64,000 nucleotides of DNA from Fragum whitleyi (lineage: Eukaryota; Mollusca; Bivalvia; Cardiida; Cardiidae). The stretch lies in assembly GCA_948146395.1 (NCBI GenBank), contig OX411556.1:33447056-33511055 (forward strand), written 5' to 3'. This document shows positions 42,660 through 53,262 of the stretch, in pieces (the stretch's first letter is position 1; each line of letters opens with the position of its first letter). Both the position numbers and the translations under genes were made by a program. Below the pieces are notes generated by a model that was not told the origin of the DNA, did no database searches, and saw nothing but the letters and a program-made list of their open reading frames with translations.

Positions 42660-42935
42660 CTGTTGCCATAACACAGGGTAAGCGCGTCAGATATCATTTA
42701 AAAGGACCTTGGTTCGATTCCCGACGGTAACACTCATCCTTTCAAACTATTTGTCTTCCGACAATGGGTTCATAAAAATAGACCTATGTGGGAGAGTAGC
42801 TGAAAGCTAGGAAGGGATGTAATTATTGTACTGGTGCGAGAAATACCAGGAACCATTTGTTAGGTGCTCCAGTCGCGCGATATGACTGCAATATTGTTTA
42901 AAGCGTCGTTAGATCCCATACAAACGAATAAATGT
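42660..42935 (+). mobile_element. RUDI/V-like SINE, copy 1
   Basis: tRNA-like head with B box TTGGTTCGATTCCC at about 42708, then CTATTTGTCTTCCGACAATG, GACCTATGTGGGAGAGTAGC, GGAAGGGATGTAATTATTG and tail ATATGACTGCAATATTG, AAGCGTCGTTAGATCCC, AAACGAATAAAT. Same family as 45215-45482. The tail recalls the molluscan RUDI/V-SINE group; assignment from memory of the motif only. Confidence 0.78.
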
Positions 42936-42974
42936 AAGGGGTCTAAGGTTGCAGTCCGCCAAGACTGCATATCT

Positions 42975-43171
42975 TTTCGCGTGACACGTCCAAATGTTTA
43001 AGGTAGTGGACTCTTAATCATTCCGAAATATTTCGGACCACATATTCTTTCAAAATGTTCACCGAGATTTCCTAATGAAAATCATTAGGAAACCAGGAAA
43101 CCTCGATTAATAATGTTAAAGTTCATCATCTGAGATGTTGCAAAACTTTTACGGGACCACTACCTTAAACG
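42975..43171. mobile_element. Small inverted-repeat element after a D-end trace
   Basis: 42975-42990 has TTTTCGCGTGACACG, a family D 3' end. 42996-43171 is bounded by GTTTAAGGTAGTGG and CCACTACCTTAAAC (perfect 14-bp inverted repeats), with an inner hairpin TTTCCTAATGA / TCATTAGGAAA. About 176 bp, non-coding, single copy here. Confidence 0.78.
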
Positions 43172-45214
43172 TTCTTAATAGGTTTTGGGCTGAGAATGGT
43201 TTCGTCCCCCTGGGTGGAGTTTTGCAGACCATATTTTTTATATAGCCCTATGTCTTGCAAGTAATTTAAGACATGTTAGCCCTCTGAGATTGGTGGCGTT
43301 ACCGTGTAACATTACGTTACCTACACCACCTAACAAATTTAAATGTGTATCATTGAAATCTTAAAAGTATAATATTTTGAAGAAAACATTGTCAAAGGAT
43401 GAAAATGAGGATATTTTCCACTAAAGCTATTCTAGAGCAGAAAATCTTTACTAATACCAGGTGAATATTAAGCTCTTACATGTATCATATGTTACATTTT
43501 CATTTATACCCTATTTTTCGTAAAAAAAATGCCTAATGTTTCCTCTGAAAATTTTACCACTTAAGATAAATCATTTCTTTTGTTATTGTCAAAAGGCAGT
43601 TCAACTATCTTTCAAAACTGCAAAGACTAATTCTATACGTGGCCAAATGCGCATGTTATACAAAAATGAATACAGTGACCCCCGGTTACAAGCCGTGAAT
43701 AAAATAATTGTTTTTATATTTATTCCACTAAACTCCACTAAAATTGAACTTATTCAGTGAATTAAATAAAAAAAACATTGTCTGGGGAAAAATTTGTGAA
43801 TACCCGGGGTTTAAGTAGAGGGTAACGTATATAACACTTACACATATAGATCTTATTTGATGCGTTATAGCACTAATTTTAATTCCAATTTCATAGCTGT
43901 CTCATTAAAAGTATCTTTCAATTATCTGACAACTAAAAGCTAAATAGTAAATTATGATACAATGTCCAATTGATAACATATGTAGGCCCAAACTACTGAT
44001 GTGAAATGTATTTTAAATATAGCATGATTATTATTCCCCAATTTATAAAACTAAGCATATATATTTCTATCCTTAATAGTTCTACCTCCCAATCAGCGAA
44101 GTTTTGATGATGATTTCATAGAGCAGCGTGTCTTACAAATAATTAAAGATGTTACCATATTAAAATGGCAGCTTTATCCTGTAATATTACGTTACCAGTA
44201 CTGTCTGTAATATTCATATGAATATCGATTAATATTTTTTTCTGATGATCGCTTTCTCAAATGATCAAAATATGCGTTTTGACAAGAACAAGAATTCAAG
44301 ACTTGAGTCTAATAATTAAGCCTCCCGAAGTATAACATATGTTACATTTTCACATTTGTCCCTGTCTGACAATTCGCACCCTAATGGTTGGGAAAGTATT
44401 ATATATAAATTAGAAGAATACCATACAGATACTTTTTGAAACTAATTGAATGGGTTTTAATTTGTAGTTACAAAACTTAATATTTAAATGGACTGTTCGT
44501 ACAGATGATGCTGTACTGACGAGAACCTTCCTATACTACTTTTTTAATTGGTAACACATGTAACATCAGACTAATCATTATGTGTGTTAGGACTTGCCAA
44601 GGAAAATAATCTATGTCTGAAAACAAAGTTGCTAAGCAACAGTGATTTCAATTAGCCAGATAGCTTGTGGGTATTTGGACACATGCAATATACCTCAGAA
44701 TGGTAACTGTTTTCAAAGGAAACTGAATAGTTTTTAAGCTCCTGAAATATTTAATAAAAATTGAATGAAAGTTCATAACACACAGTCTTCAACAGGAAGA
44801 ATTTGAGTCTAAGATACTGACCAAATTCAATAAAAATAAGACATGTTACCTTATTTTACACATTATACATGTATGTACATTTGTATTACCACATTTTCAC
44901 TATGACATATTTTCTATTTACCAACCATGTATTAATTAAAAGACCAGAATATCCATCAGTTTTCAAAAGCTCGAATAATGCTAGAAAGCTGTATTTATTC
45001 TGTCATTGCTTATAAGTTTGAATTTTGGATTAACACAATGTTAATCTGTAATACGGATTCATCTGTTACAAGCTGAATGACAGACACCTGACTAAGAAGA
45101 AATAATCTATTTTTTTTCTTGGTTGGCAGACCTCTATCTATCGTATGAGATCAATATTTAAATAGGAAGCTTAGGCACACACCATAACTCATAGAAAGAA
45201 GAACAAGCTGATTC

Positions 45215-45482
45215 GTTTGAATGGAGTTTTACGCCGCAATTTTTCAGTTCTTGGGTGGTTGCTGCAGCACCTTAAAATGGATTTCTTGTATTTCTCACAC
45301 TACTACTACCATTACATCCTTTCTAAGCTACCAGCTGCTATCCAACATAAGTCTATGATTATAGACCCATTGTTGGCAGACAAATAGTCGAAAAGAATGA
45401 GGGCCACAGTCAGGGATCGAACCCGGGACCCCTTAATTGACAGTCCAACGCGCTTCCAACTGCGCCACGACGGCGGCTAAAA
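45215..45482 (-). mobile_element. RUDI/V-like SINE, copy 2, well preserved
   Basis: Minus strand: head GCCGCCGTCGTGGCGCAGTT with A box TGGCGCAGTTGGAAGCGCG, B box GGGTTCGATCCC about 40 bases on, and a T-arm that nearly closes. Then CTATTTGTCTGCCAACAATG, GACTTATGTTGGATAGCAGC, GGATGTAATGGTAGTAG and tail GAAAAATTGCGGCGTAAAAC. The best-preserved SINE in the window. Confidence 0.85.
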
Positions 45483-45807
45483 CAAAAGCTGGTCAAAATA
45501 TCTAACTTGCTTTCTGTCAGCGAAAACCTGGAAACTTTAAAGCATTTTGTGACTGAATTGGCTTCAATTCATTTTGCTTTTGCCCTTGGTCGACTGATGC
45601 AATCCAGTTGTTTTCTTTTATACTAGTAGGCCTTTTTCAGTTTGTTGCTGAAACCATTAATTTGGGTTTACATGAATAGTTAGCTTACCCTGTTATGCTT
45701 TACAGGTCTCGGGGTTTACTTTAGGTACTCTCAGCCACAGATATTCAGATTAATCCTTTGAACACAAACCGCCAAAATACAACATTTCCTGAAATTGATT
45801 AGTTTTT

Positions 45808-45957
45808 TTCAAATGGGGTTCTACAATGCTTTCAACAATCGTGACTATATTGCGCGTCTTGAGCACTTAACAGACAGGATAAGTGCCGCTGTCAGAAATC
45901 TAACACGGGACCTTTTGAATGTGCTACTAACTACCCTATAAAGGCGGCTCCTACCTG
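45808..45957 (-). mobile_element. RUDI/V-like SINE remnant with internal deletion
   Basis: Minus strand: degraded head GGAGCCGCCTTTATAGGG, TAGTTAGTAGCAC, AAAAGGTCCCGTGTTAGATT, then directly the tail CGCGCAATATAGTCACG, TTGTTGAAAGCATTG. The central body is missing. Confidence 0.6.
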
Positions 45958-46423
45958 AATTTAAAGTTATCACTGAAACTTCTTAATTGAAAATTAGGAT
46001 TATGATTATAAAGGATTGTGTAATTACTTTTACTTCTTTTCTAAAATATGGCTTAGAATAATAATTGATAAATACAATAATCGTAACGGATGTAGCAGAG
46101 CTAAATAATTTTAGTAAAAGTAAAATATGTAACAGTCAAATATTCGGAAATCTGCTGTTAGTCAATTATGTCTTCATAATTTAATCGAAAATTGTATTGA
46201 GCCAAAATAATATAATTAATTTAAAATAAGAAATCAAAAATTATGTAGCTAAATAAGAATAAGATACTAAGTACAGTTAGTTTATACTGGTTTTGCGTTT
46301 GCTTGTGCAAAAGCTAATAGAGCTGCTCTGGCAAACACATTTAGTTCAGATGTATTCATATGTCATTGAGAGAGGGGTAGTGACTAAATAACTCTGCTAT
46401 GCAGTATTTTGACAATTAACACA

Positions 46424-46496
46424 CCCAGGTAGTGTGGCTTGAACCTGTGATATTCAGATCACTAGCCAAGGGCAAAACCACTAGGCCATCAAAGGT
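46424..46496 (-). mobile_element. tRNA-like SINE head or tRNA pseudogene
   Basis: Minus strand: GATGGCCTAGTGGTTTTGCC (A-box-like), CACAGGTTCAAGCCACAC (B-box-like, GGTTCAAGCC). No SINE body recognised next to it, and stems are poor for a working tRNA. Confidence 0.5.
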
Positions 46497-47460
46497 GTTC
46501 AAGTTCATATGACTATTTTACCTGCTTGTGCTCGGTAACTAAAATGTAAGTCGCTTTGAAAATTATATTCGGGGCAGTTATAGAATAGCAAAAGAAGGAT
46601 GGTATTCAATGTTGTACTTAGAATTCAAAATTGTTGTTTGTTTTCCAAAGTGGAAAATACTCTATTTAAGTATATTACAGAGTTTATAATCAGTAAATCT
46701 TTTTTTGTCGGGTCACGTAAAAAACAACCTTGCATCAAACCGGTTGAATTGAGACTTAATCAATCGACATGTCAAAAATTTTTCACACCGTTACTTGTGA
46801 CACGCAAACTTTTTGGTTCTTTTGTTTCATATGTCTTAAGATCATTTGTCTTTTAAATCATATTTCTGACTTATGCCAGTAAAAGTAACGTATATTACTG
46901 TCAAATGCCAGACATGAATGTTTAAAGTGATATCAATTCTTGTTTACATAGAAGTTGCACTGTAGTTGATACAGTTCAAAGTAAATTAAAATAAATACAC
47001 TAAAAAAAAATATCAATTATCATGTTTTACGTTTTGCTTTTACATTGGCTTAGCAAAAACAAATATAAAGATATTTTAAAGAAAGCTAGTAATACTAAAA
47101 AAAATTAAGATATAGAAAGAGTGGATTAAATTATTATTACTGACAATTTGGACTCAAAAGTAGGCGGAATGCTTTCTAAATTTGACTAAATTACATATTT
47201 TATAAACTCGATAACGTAATTTACAAAAAAATCATGATGTATTGATTTATTTTTCGTAATACCAATGTAAATAACCTTCCTGCATTGAACAGTCCCCATA
47301 AAAAGCTTAAATTATTGGTTTTGTTGCTTCTATGAATACTTTTTAATCTTTATAGAAATATTCTTAAGTCAATAGAGGGTAACGTATGTTATTTTGATGT
47401 TTCTCCCTTAAGCAACCACTTTCAGAGGGCTCACATGTCTCATTTTGTAGCTCATACATT

Positions 47461-47748
47461 GCTGTATTGAGAAATCATAGTGACCAAAATTTCCCGGGGG
47501 GGGGGGGACTACAGTCAGCCCACTGTCTATAAATGCAGTGACATTAATTCTTGATGAGCTTGCAGTTATTTGTTTCCAGTTTAGTCAATTATAAGTGTAG
47601 GCGATAATTTCTGATTATCAAGTTGCACGGATTAATTAGGGAAACACGAATAAGGAAATCCAATTAGGCGTGCATTCGTGTTTTTATTGCTGCGCATTCT
47701 GTAATTAATGGTAAATATGTATTGATCGTGTGGCGCAGTAACAGCGTA
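47461..47748. other. Spacer with G tract
   Basis: A run of eleven or more G lies at about 47497-47508. Otherwise no feature. Confidence 0.5.
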
Positions 47749-48155
47749 CAGTTAATAACGGAAATGACAGTGAAATTGACAATCATTCCGATCAAAACCA
47801 TTCAAAATCACTCGCTCAGCGCTCCAATCATTCATTCAAAACAATCACTCAAAAACGCACCGGAATTGTTCAAAAATGCTTCGAAATTGTTCAAAATGTT
47901 CAACATTTCATTCAAATCGATTCCACCATTTCATGATTTTATTGGATGCTGTTGAATTTTCAGCGTCTAATTTGTCTGAGAAGAAAACAAAATAGAAGAA
48001 AAGTACATAGATTTTATAAAAAGGAGGTAAAAACTTAAAGTTATATTACCGATAATATTCTACCTTCCATGAAAATCTTCCAAAAGTTGGCCATCACACT
48101 CTTTAAATTTCATTCTAAAATCAATACCTTGTCATTTTCATGATGTTTCTTACTG
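47749..48155 (-). mobile_element. MITE-A copy, complete (about 407 bp)
   Basis: TA at 47747-47748 and 48156-48157. Left end CAGTTAATAACGGAAATGAC carries a small insertion. CACTCGCTCAGCGCTCC is intact. Right end TTCATGATGTTTCTTACTG. Confidence 0.88.
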
Positions 48156-48227
48156 TATGTCCAACTGTACGATGTTGAAGCGTATGTTAGCAAAGAAGAC
48201 TTAAATACATAGTATAAAAGAAAAATA

Positions 48228-48375
48228 ACTTGTTTGTTTGAGTTGGTTTAAACGTCCCTGTAACTGTGATTAGTTATATCTCGGAGACTGGGACACCTGG
48301 CACAGTATTTCTAGAATTTCTTGCATATGTACTACCATTACAACCTTTCCTGGCCTCCAGTCACTATCCCGCTTA
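48228..48375 (-). mobile_element. RUDI/V-like SINE, head missing
   Basis: Minus strand: TAGTGACTGGAGGCCAGG, AAAGGTTGTAATGGTAGTAC, AGAAATACTGTGCCAGG, AGTTACAGGGACGTTTAAAC; it matches the body and tail of the copy at 45215 without the tRNA-like part. Confidence 0.68.
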
Positions 48376-48567
48376 AATACGTTTAACCAACCGTTTGTGG
48401 GAGGTAAAAATTAGAAATAAGGTAGTCTGACACGCTAGCAACAGCCCTATTATGGCGAAGCAAACATAATAATATATGAAAACTCTATTTACACAACTTT
48501 CATAGAAGACGGAGACGGAAAGAGTAAGAAATGTAGTTCTGTAAATGCGCCAACTGTTGTACAATTA

Positions 48568-48863
48568 CTGTTTGTAGCATCGTCAAGTTTAATAAATCCT
48601 TTAATGAAATATACGTAATTTTTTGTTTGTGTGTCTAATCAGTCACTTTAAAATCCACACCAGCCAATAAAATCGTAGAATAATTTGATCGATTTAAATT
48701 ACATTTTGATCGCCTTTGCTGATTTTCGAAATGTGTTATAAAGGTTTCGTAGCGTTTATGATCGATTTGAGTGAGTGTCTGGAATTAATGAATGGAGCGC
48801 TGAGTGCGCGAATTAGAGTGGTTTTGATCGGAATGAGTGTCAAGTTTACGATATTGTAAACTG
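48568..48863 (+). mobile_element. MITE-A copy with internal deletion (about 296 bp)
   Basis: TA, then CTGTTTGTAGCATCG. The left arm is deleted up to AATCCTTTAATGAAATATACG. Right part normal (AATGGAGCGCTGAG, GTCAAGTTTACG, TATTGTAAACTG), then TA. Confidence 0.8.
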
Positions 48864-48967
48864 TATTTGAATAATACTTTTTTTGTTGTATTAGTCAACA
48901 CAAAATAGAATGTAATCTTGAAGAGATATAACACATACATTTTATCTTGTTTGGTGTATAGAGAATG

Positions 48968-49085
48968 GTGACTTAAGATGGAAAAGTTTATCGGGCAAGG
49001 CGTAGGAATTTATCTGGTGAGCCGGAGGCGAACCGGAAAAATTCCGCAGCCGAGCCCGATAAACTTTTCCATCTCAAGTCTCCAA
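48968..49085. repeat. Hairpin with unpaired GC-rich loop
   Basis: TGACTTAAGATGGAAAAG, TTTATCGGGC pairs with GCCCGATAAA, CTTTTCCATCTCAAGTC. Inner GTAGGAATTT pairs with AAAATTCCGC; the loop includes GAGCCGGAGGCG. A foldback element centre; no second copy here. Confidence 0.75.
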
Positions 49086-49921
49086 TCATTTATTCTATTT
49101 ATCCTATTACAATCTCTTTTTTGTCGACTTTATTTATTTACGAAAATTTAATCAGATCCCGATTTACAACTCCAATACTCGGCGAGTCCTCATCTAAAGG
49201 GTGAATGGGTGGCAGAGGTGGGGTGATCGCTTAGGACTAAAGAACTCGATAATGTAAAGGATTTCTAATGCTGAAGCAAGAAAATATTTAACAAAAGAAA
49301 ATTTGAGTAATATGTACATACCTTGATGATTAAGATGATATGAAGCGAATGACTTTCGAAATCTAAAACGTTCTTTTTTTCTCCGTATTTTGTTGTCATC
49401 CAGCTAAAAGCATATCTAAATTCAATGCCTTCCTTACTCTAGATCAGAGGATGGACATAGATTGAGATCAGATGCAAAGCTACTACATGTTTCTCCAAAT
49501 TCCTCCTCGGTCAAATAATTCTGCGTTGAATATATTCAAAAAATGCATTTAAATCCTGACAGTCTTTGAGATCGAATGTACACACCGAGATAAGCTTCGT
49601 CACAATTTTATAGATTATGTCATCAGTCATGTAGTACGTAATTGATATGGCCGCGATTTGATTTTAAAATCATATGAGAATCGAGTGAAATATCTTTTTA
49701 ATAAGAAAAAGACACTCAAATTCAAAAGAAAAAAATGTTAGAGAGGACTGTTTTCAGACCTAATAGCCGAAAAAAAGAAGATCCGACAGGCCACGTGACC
49801 AAGTGACATGATAAAGCTGTCACGTGATCAAGTGACCTGATATCAACAAGTTTTTCATACCCCCTTTTATCAGGCAATATTTATAGCTAGTGACAGGATA
49901 AATATAACTCATAAAAAAGGC
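49086..49921. other. No gene supported
   Basis: 49790-49850 has a local inverted CACGTGACCAAGTGAC / GTCACGTGATCAAGTGAC pattern. Otherwise A/T-rich. Confidence 0.45.
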
Positions 49922-50180
49922 AATGGTGGCACGGTAATTAAGCGGTAAGACTCAACCAATCCTACAGTACACGGTTCGAATCCTGCACATGGAAGGACTT
50001 TTCAGGGATAAATTTTGTTCCCCGTCCAACTAAAATCGAAATGCTAGCCTAACGTGTATCCATGCTTCTCACTGAGCACGAAGAAGAACAAAAAAGGTTG
50101 TTCGAAGTGGAGCCAGAATTTCTCTGCATCAGATTTCCCCTCTTGTAGTCCATACCATTTAAGCCTAGACGACAAGGGGC
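49922..50180 (+). mobile_element. tRNA-derived SINE-like element
   Basis: Head GGTGGCACGGTAATTAAGC with A-box-like TGGCACGG..AAGCGG, then perfect B box GGTTCGAATCC at about 49973. The body (AAATTTTGTTCCCCGTCC, GCTTCTCACTGAGC) resembles no other SINE here. The T stem does not close, so a functional tRNA is unlikely. 3' end uncertain. Confidence 0.5.
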
Positions 50181-50673
50181 CTAAATCCTACAAATCACAG
50201 ACGACAAATATTTGAATTATCTAATTCTGTCTTTTCCTGGTGAATGTGTTGATCTTTAAAACCATTTCATCGTACTCCAATTATATTATCAGAAATCATA
50301 ATCTTACTGTTCTGAAATATGTAATAATGTGTTCGCCCTTTTACAGGTCATCTAAAAGAAAGTGGTTCAATTGAAGAAAAACACTTTCTTAATTTCCACA
50401 CTGTAAATGTTTATTAAAATTAGAAATACCATGTAAATTCAGAGGAAAGCGTGCTATAAAAATTATTCAAAAATCAGGATTCCGTAATGATAGACATAAA
50501 GCCTTCAAAGTATAGCATTATGATTCCAGACGGATAAAACCACTGAATCCGATATATCAATTAAAAAGCCCTAAATAAGCTTAACTTACTATCACACTTT
50601 ATTTGCTAGGTATTATTTTACAATTAGTTGGTTAATTGTGTCTCAAAAAAAAGCAGACGAATGTTTCCACGTA
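50181..50673. other. No feature seen
   Basis: A/T-rich spacer without recognised repeat or coding signal. Confidence 0.5.
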
Positions 50674-52313
50674 CAGTAAGTGACATCGTAAAAATGACAT
50701 TTACCTCGATCTAATCTATGCTAGATCGCTCGCTCAGCGCTACATTCGTGTGTTCCTATTATCCACTCAAACTAATTAAAAAGCTCCAAATTTATAAATA
50801 AGAGTCCCAAGAGCGCCAGTATCGTTCCACTGACACTTAATGCCCAACACATTTATGAAAATCCATTAATAAATTGTATTAGCAGTATAAAGCTAAGCCA
50901 TTATCTATTTGCAGGTAGATAATCATCTAACGCCAAGGTTGGTTAATGTATGAAACGAAAAAATAATCTTTAGTCAACAAACAATTTTTCACAAAGGTCC
51001 CCTATTCCATGACACAGAATAGCATTTCAATGAGGCTGAATGAGTGTAAGTAACATTTTGTGCAAGTTTCATGAAATCTGCCAATAAATGTACAAGTTGT
51101 GGTTACAAGAAATATTGCATCACAAAGGCAACCTTTTCCCTGACACAAGAACATCATCAACAAGAAAGAAATCAGAGAGAGGTCTATCCAAAGAACAATT
51201 CTGACATCAATCATTTGCACCAAAAAATCATTTCAGACAAGAAGATTTTTTTATGTTTTGTCACATGGTACGTTGTTTAGTTGACTCGACAGCACCCATG
51301 TTTTACCTCAATCATAATTTCAGGAAGAAATCTAAGAGAGCATGTCTTAAAGTTCATTACTGTGAAATTTGGTTGAAATGTAACGAGTAGTTTCTGAGAA
51401 GAAGAATTGTTTTATATTTTACAATAGATGGTCATTTTGGGGTGACGCTGTAGCCTGTAGATTTTAGACCAATCAGGACTAAAAGAAGGAATCTGAAAAA
51501 GTATCTCCGAAGCATCATTCCTATGCAGTTTGGTTAAATTCTGATCAGTAGTCTCAGAGAAGAAGGTATTTATTTATTGGATTACCTTTTTTATTTCATC
51601 CTATGGGACCCTTTTTGGTGACTACAAAGCCCGTCGTGCCTAAGTTATTACCCTGATCAGGATTAAAAGAGGGAATCTGAAAGAGCACATCCCCAGCACC
51701 ATTCATGTAAAATTTGGTTGAACTTTGACCAGTAAATTCAGAGAAGATATTTCTATATTTCACCATAAGGGGCCCTCTTTTTTGGTGACTCGATAGCCCG
51801 AAGCACCTTAGTTACATTTATAAGCTTGATCAGGATTAAAAGAAGGAATCTAAACGAACATGTCCTTAGCATCATTCCTGTGAAATTTAGTTGTATTCTG
51901 ACCAGTAGTTTCAGATAAGATAACAAAGGGCCATGACAATAGCCCGCTGGACTTCGTCCAATGGAGCTAAGAACACTTCGAAATCGTTTTATTAAAAACG
52001 ATCATTATTTTAATGATGGCGATCATACGTCTCCATTATTCTATTGGTCCATGTGAGTTTTGCTTGCGTCTGATCGTTCCATGAAGACTCTCAAACACAC
52101 AAGACAGAGATTTTGTTTCAGGTATGTATGTGCATGTGTGTGTGTGGGGGGGGGGGGGTTTAATAAATATAGCTACTTTTGTCCGTTTTGACTTAAATAG
52201 CGCAATTGGATTACCCCTTTTAATTTCACTTAACACTCGTCGCACTCATTCAATTTTATTCAAAAGCCATTCCAAATTCATTTACCTTGTCAATTTTACG
52301 ATGTTGTCAACTG
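50674..52313 (-). mobile_element. MITE-A copy split by an N element
   Basis: TA-CAGTAAGTGACATCG at 50674 runs to CTAATTAAAAAGCTCC. The other part resumes after 51970 with CACTTCGAAATCG and ends CAATTTTACGATGTTG, TCAACTG, then TA. Removing the N insert leaves about 470 bp, a normal length. The core has thirteen G at 52146-52158 in place of GGGAGG. Confidence 0.85.
50799..51970 (+). repeat. Family N element, copy N3, complete, nested in MITE-A
   Basis: Starts TAAGAGTCCCAAGAGCGCC, then CGTTCCACTGAC. The body has diverged monomers (CCCCTATTCCATGACAC, CCTTTTCCCTGACAC, GGGACCCTTTTTGGTGAC, GGGGCCCTCTTTTTTGGTG). Ends AGCCCGCTGGACTTCGTCC, AATGGAGCTAAG. Because the host MITE is known, the ends are fixed to within a few bases; about 1.17 kb. 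Confidence 0.82.
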
Positions 52314-52322
52314 TAGCAATTT

Positions 52323-52549
52323 ATTGACTTCGTTTAATTTGCTCGTCACACTCATTCAATCTCGTTTGAATTGCAGTCCAAAATTAATTCACCGCGACAT
52401 ATTCAGAATGTGCTTAACTCTATATATGCGCATGTTTATAAATAAGTTATCGTATGGATAATTTGATTTGAATGAATAAATAGAGTGCTGGGTGAGCAAT
52501 TTAAATCGTTGTGATCAGATTGGGCGTCAATTTCACGATGTTTTAACTG
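52323..52549 (+). mobile_element. Degraded MITE-A ends
   Basis: 52323-52472 holds a variant right-end sequence (GTTTAATTTGCTCGTCAC, ATTCAGAATGTGCTTAAC) that is repeated at 53098-53235. 52472-52549 is another right end (GTGCTGGGTGAGC, GTCAATTTCACGATG, TTTTAACTG) followed by TA. Confidence 0.65.
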
Positions 52550-52713
52550 TAATTGCTCCAGAACTGTATTTAAGTCGACATAACCATTCCATGATTTATT
52601 GGTTGTCATGGATTTTGAATCGTTCTAGATGTTATTGAATTGAGGTAATAATGTATTGATAAGTTCGTTCAATCTGAACGTAATTACAGTTAGTATTCTG
52701 CGAAATTAATGAA

Positions 52714-53058
52714 CTGGCAGGGCGGGACTTAACCGTGACGTAATTTGGCGAGTTTACTTTTCAATACATTGGGTTCTTTCGGTAATCATCGTTAACGCGT
52801 GCAAATAACTGTATCCTAAAACCTAAAGGATTCACGAGCTTTGAGAGAGAGAACACATTTCATCGTTTGGTTACCAAAGCCTCGTAACTTCAGCTTGATT
52901 AAGCTGAAGTTACGAGGATTTGGTTACCAATCTACGGTTTAAGGTCTTAATTTTAGGTATTTAAGTCGACTCTCTTTAGAAGTAGGTTATTTAAGATAAA
53001 AGCTGATTGCCCTTAACCTTAAGTGCAACGACCCGTTACTTAGGCTCCGCCCTGCCAG
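52714..53058. mobile_element. Element Q, inverted-repeat MITE (about 345 bp)
   Basis: Left end CTGGCAGGGCGGGACTTAAC; right end TTAGGCTCCGCCCTGCCAG, an inverted repeat of about 12 perfect plus further partial bases. Near its centre a perfect hairpin CCTCGTAACTTCAGCTT / AAGCTGAAGTTACGAGG lies at 52880-52917. No coding capacity; superfamily not assigned. Confidence 0.78.
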
Positions 53059-53097
53059 GGCATTTATCATGGATTATAACATCGTAGCTGTTGCATT

Positions 53098-53235
53098 TTT
53101 AATCGACTTCGTTTAGTTTGCTATCGCACTCATTTACTTTCGCTTGAATTGAAGTCCAAAAAAATCACCGCGACATTTTCAGAATGTGCTTAATCATGTC
53201 TAAATAAATTATCGTGTGGGTGATTTGATTTGTTC
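53098..53235 (+). repeat. Second copy of the 52323-52472 block
   Basis: GACTTCGTTTAGTTTGCTA, ACTCATTTACTTTCGC, AGTCCAAAAAAATCACCGCG, CAGAATGTGCTTAATC and GTGTGGGTGATTTGATTTG follow the order of the earlier block about 770 bp upstream; element Q lies between them. Confidence 0.75.
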
Positions 53236-53262
53236 TGTCTTAAAAGAAAACATTTCGTACTA

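Larger units (their letters stand above)
43250..47460. other. About 4.2-kb segment with inverted ends and a recurring GTAAC..GTTAC motif
   Basis: AGACATGTTAGCCCTCTGAG at 43270 recurs inverted at 47421-47440 (TCAGAGGGCTCACATGTCT). Just inside both ends, and at intervals between, lie palindrome-like motifs: GTAACATTACGTTAC (43306), GTAACGTATATAAC (43822), GTAATATTACGTTAC (44181), ATAACATATGTTAC (44332), GTAACACATGTAAC (44551), GTAACGTATATTAC (46885), GTAACGTATGTTA (47379). Otherwise A/T-rich and non-coding, with SINEs inside. It could be an old large transposon remnant or a diverged tandem array. Confidence 0.5.

Noticed and set aside
45400..45482. Possible tRNA gene on the minus strand
   Set aside because: Good A and B boxes, but followed directly by a SINE body with a second copy at 42660.
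49922..50000. Possible tRNA gene (perfect B box)
   Set aside because: T stem and acceptor stem do not pair; treated as a SINE head.
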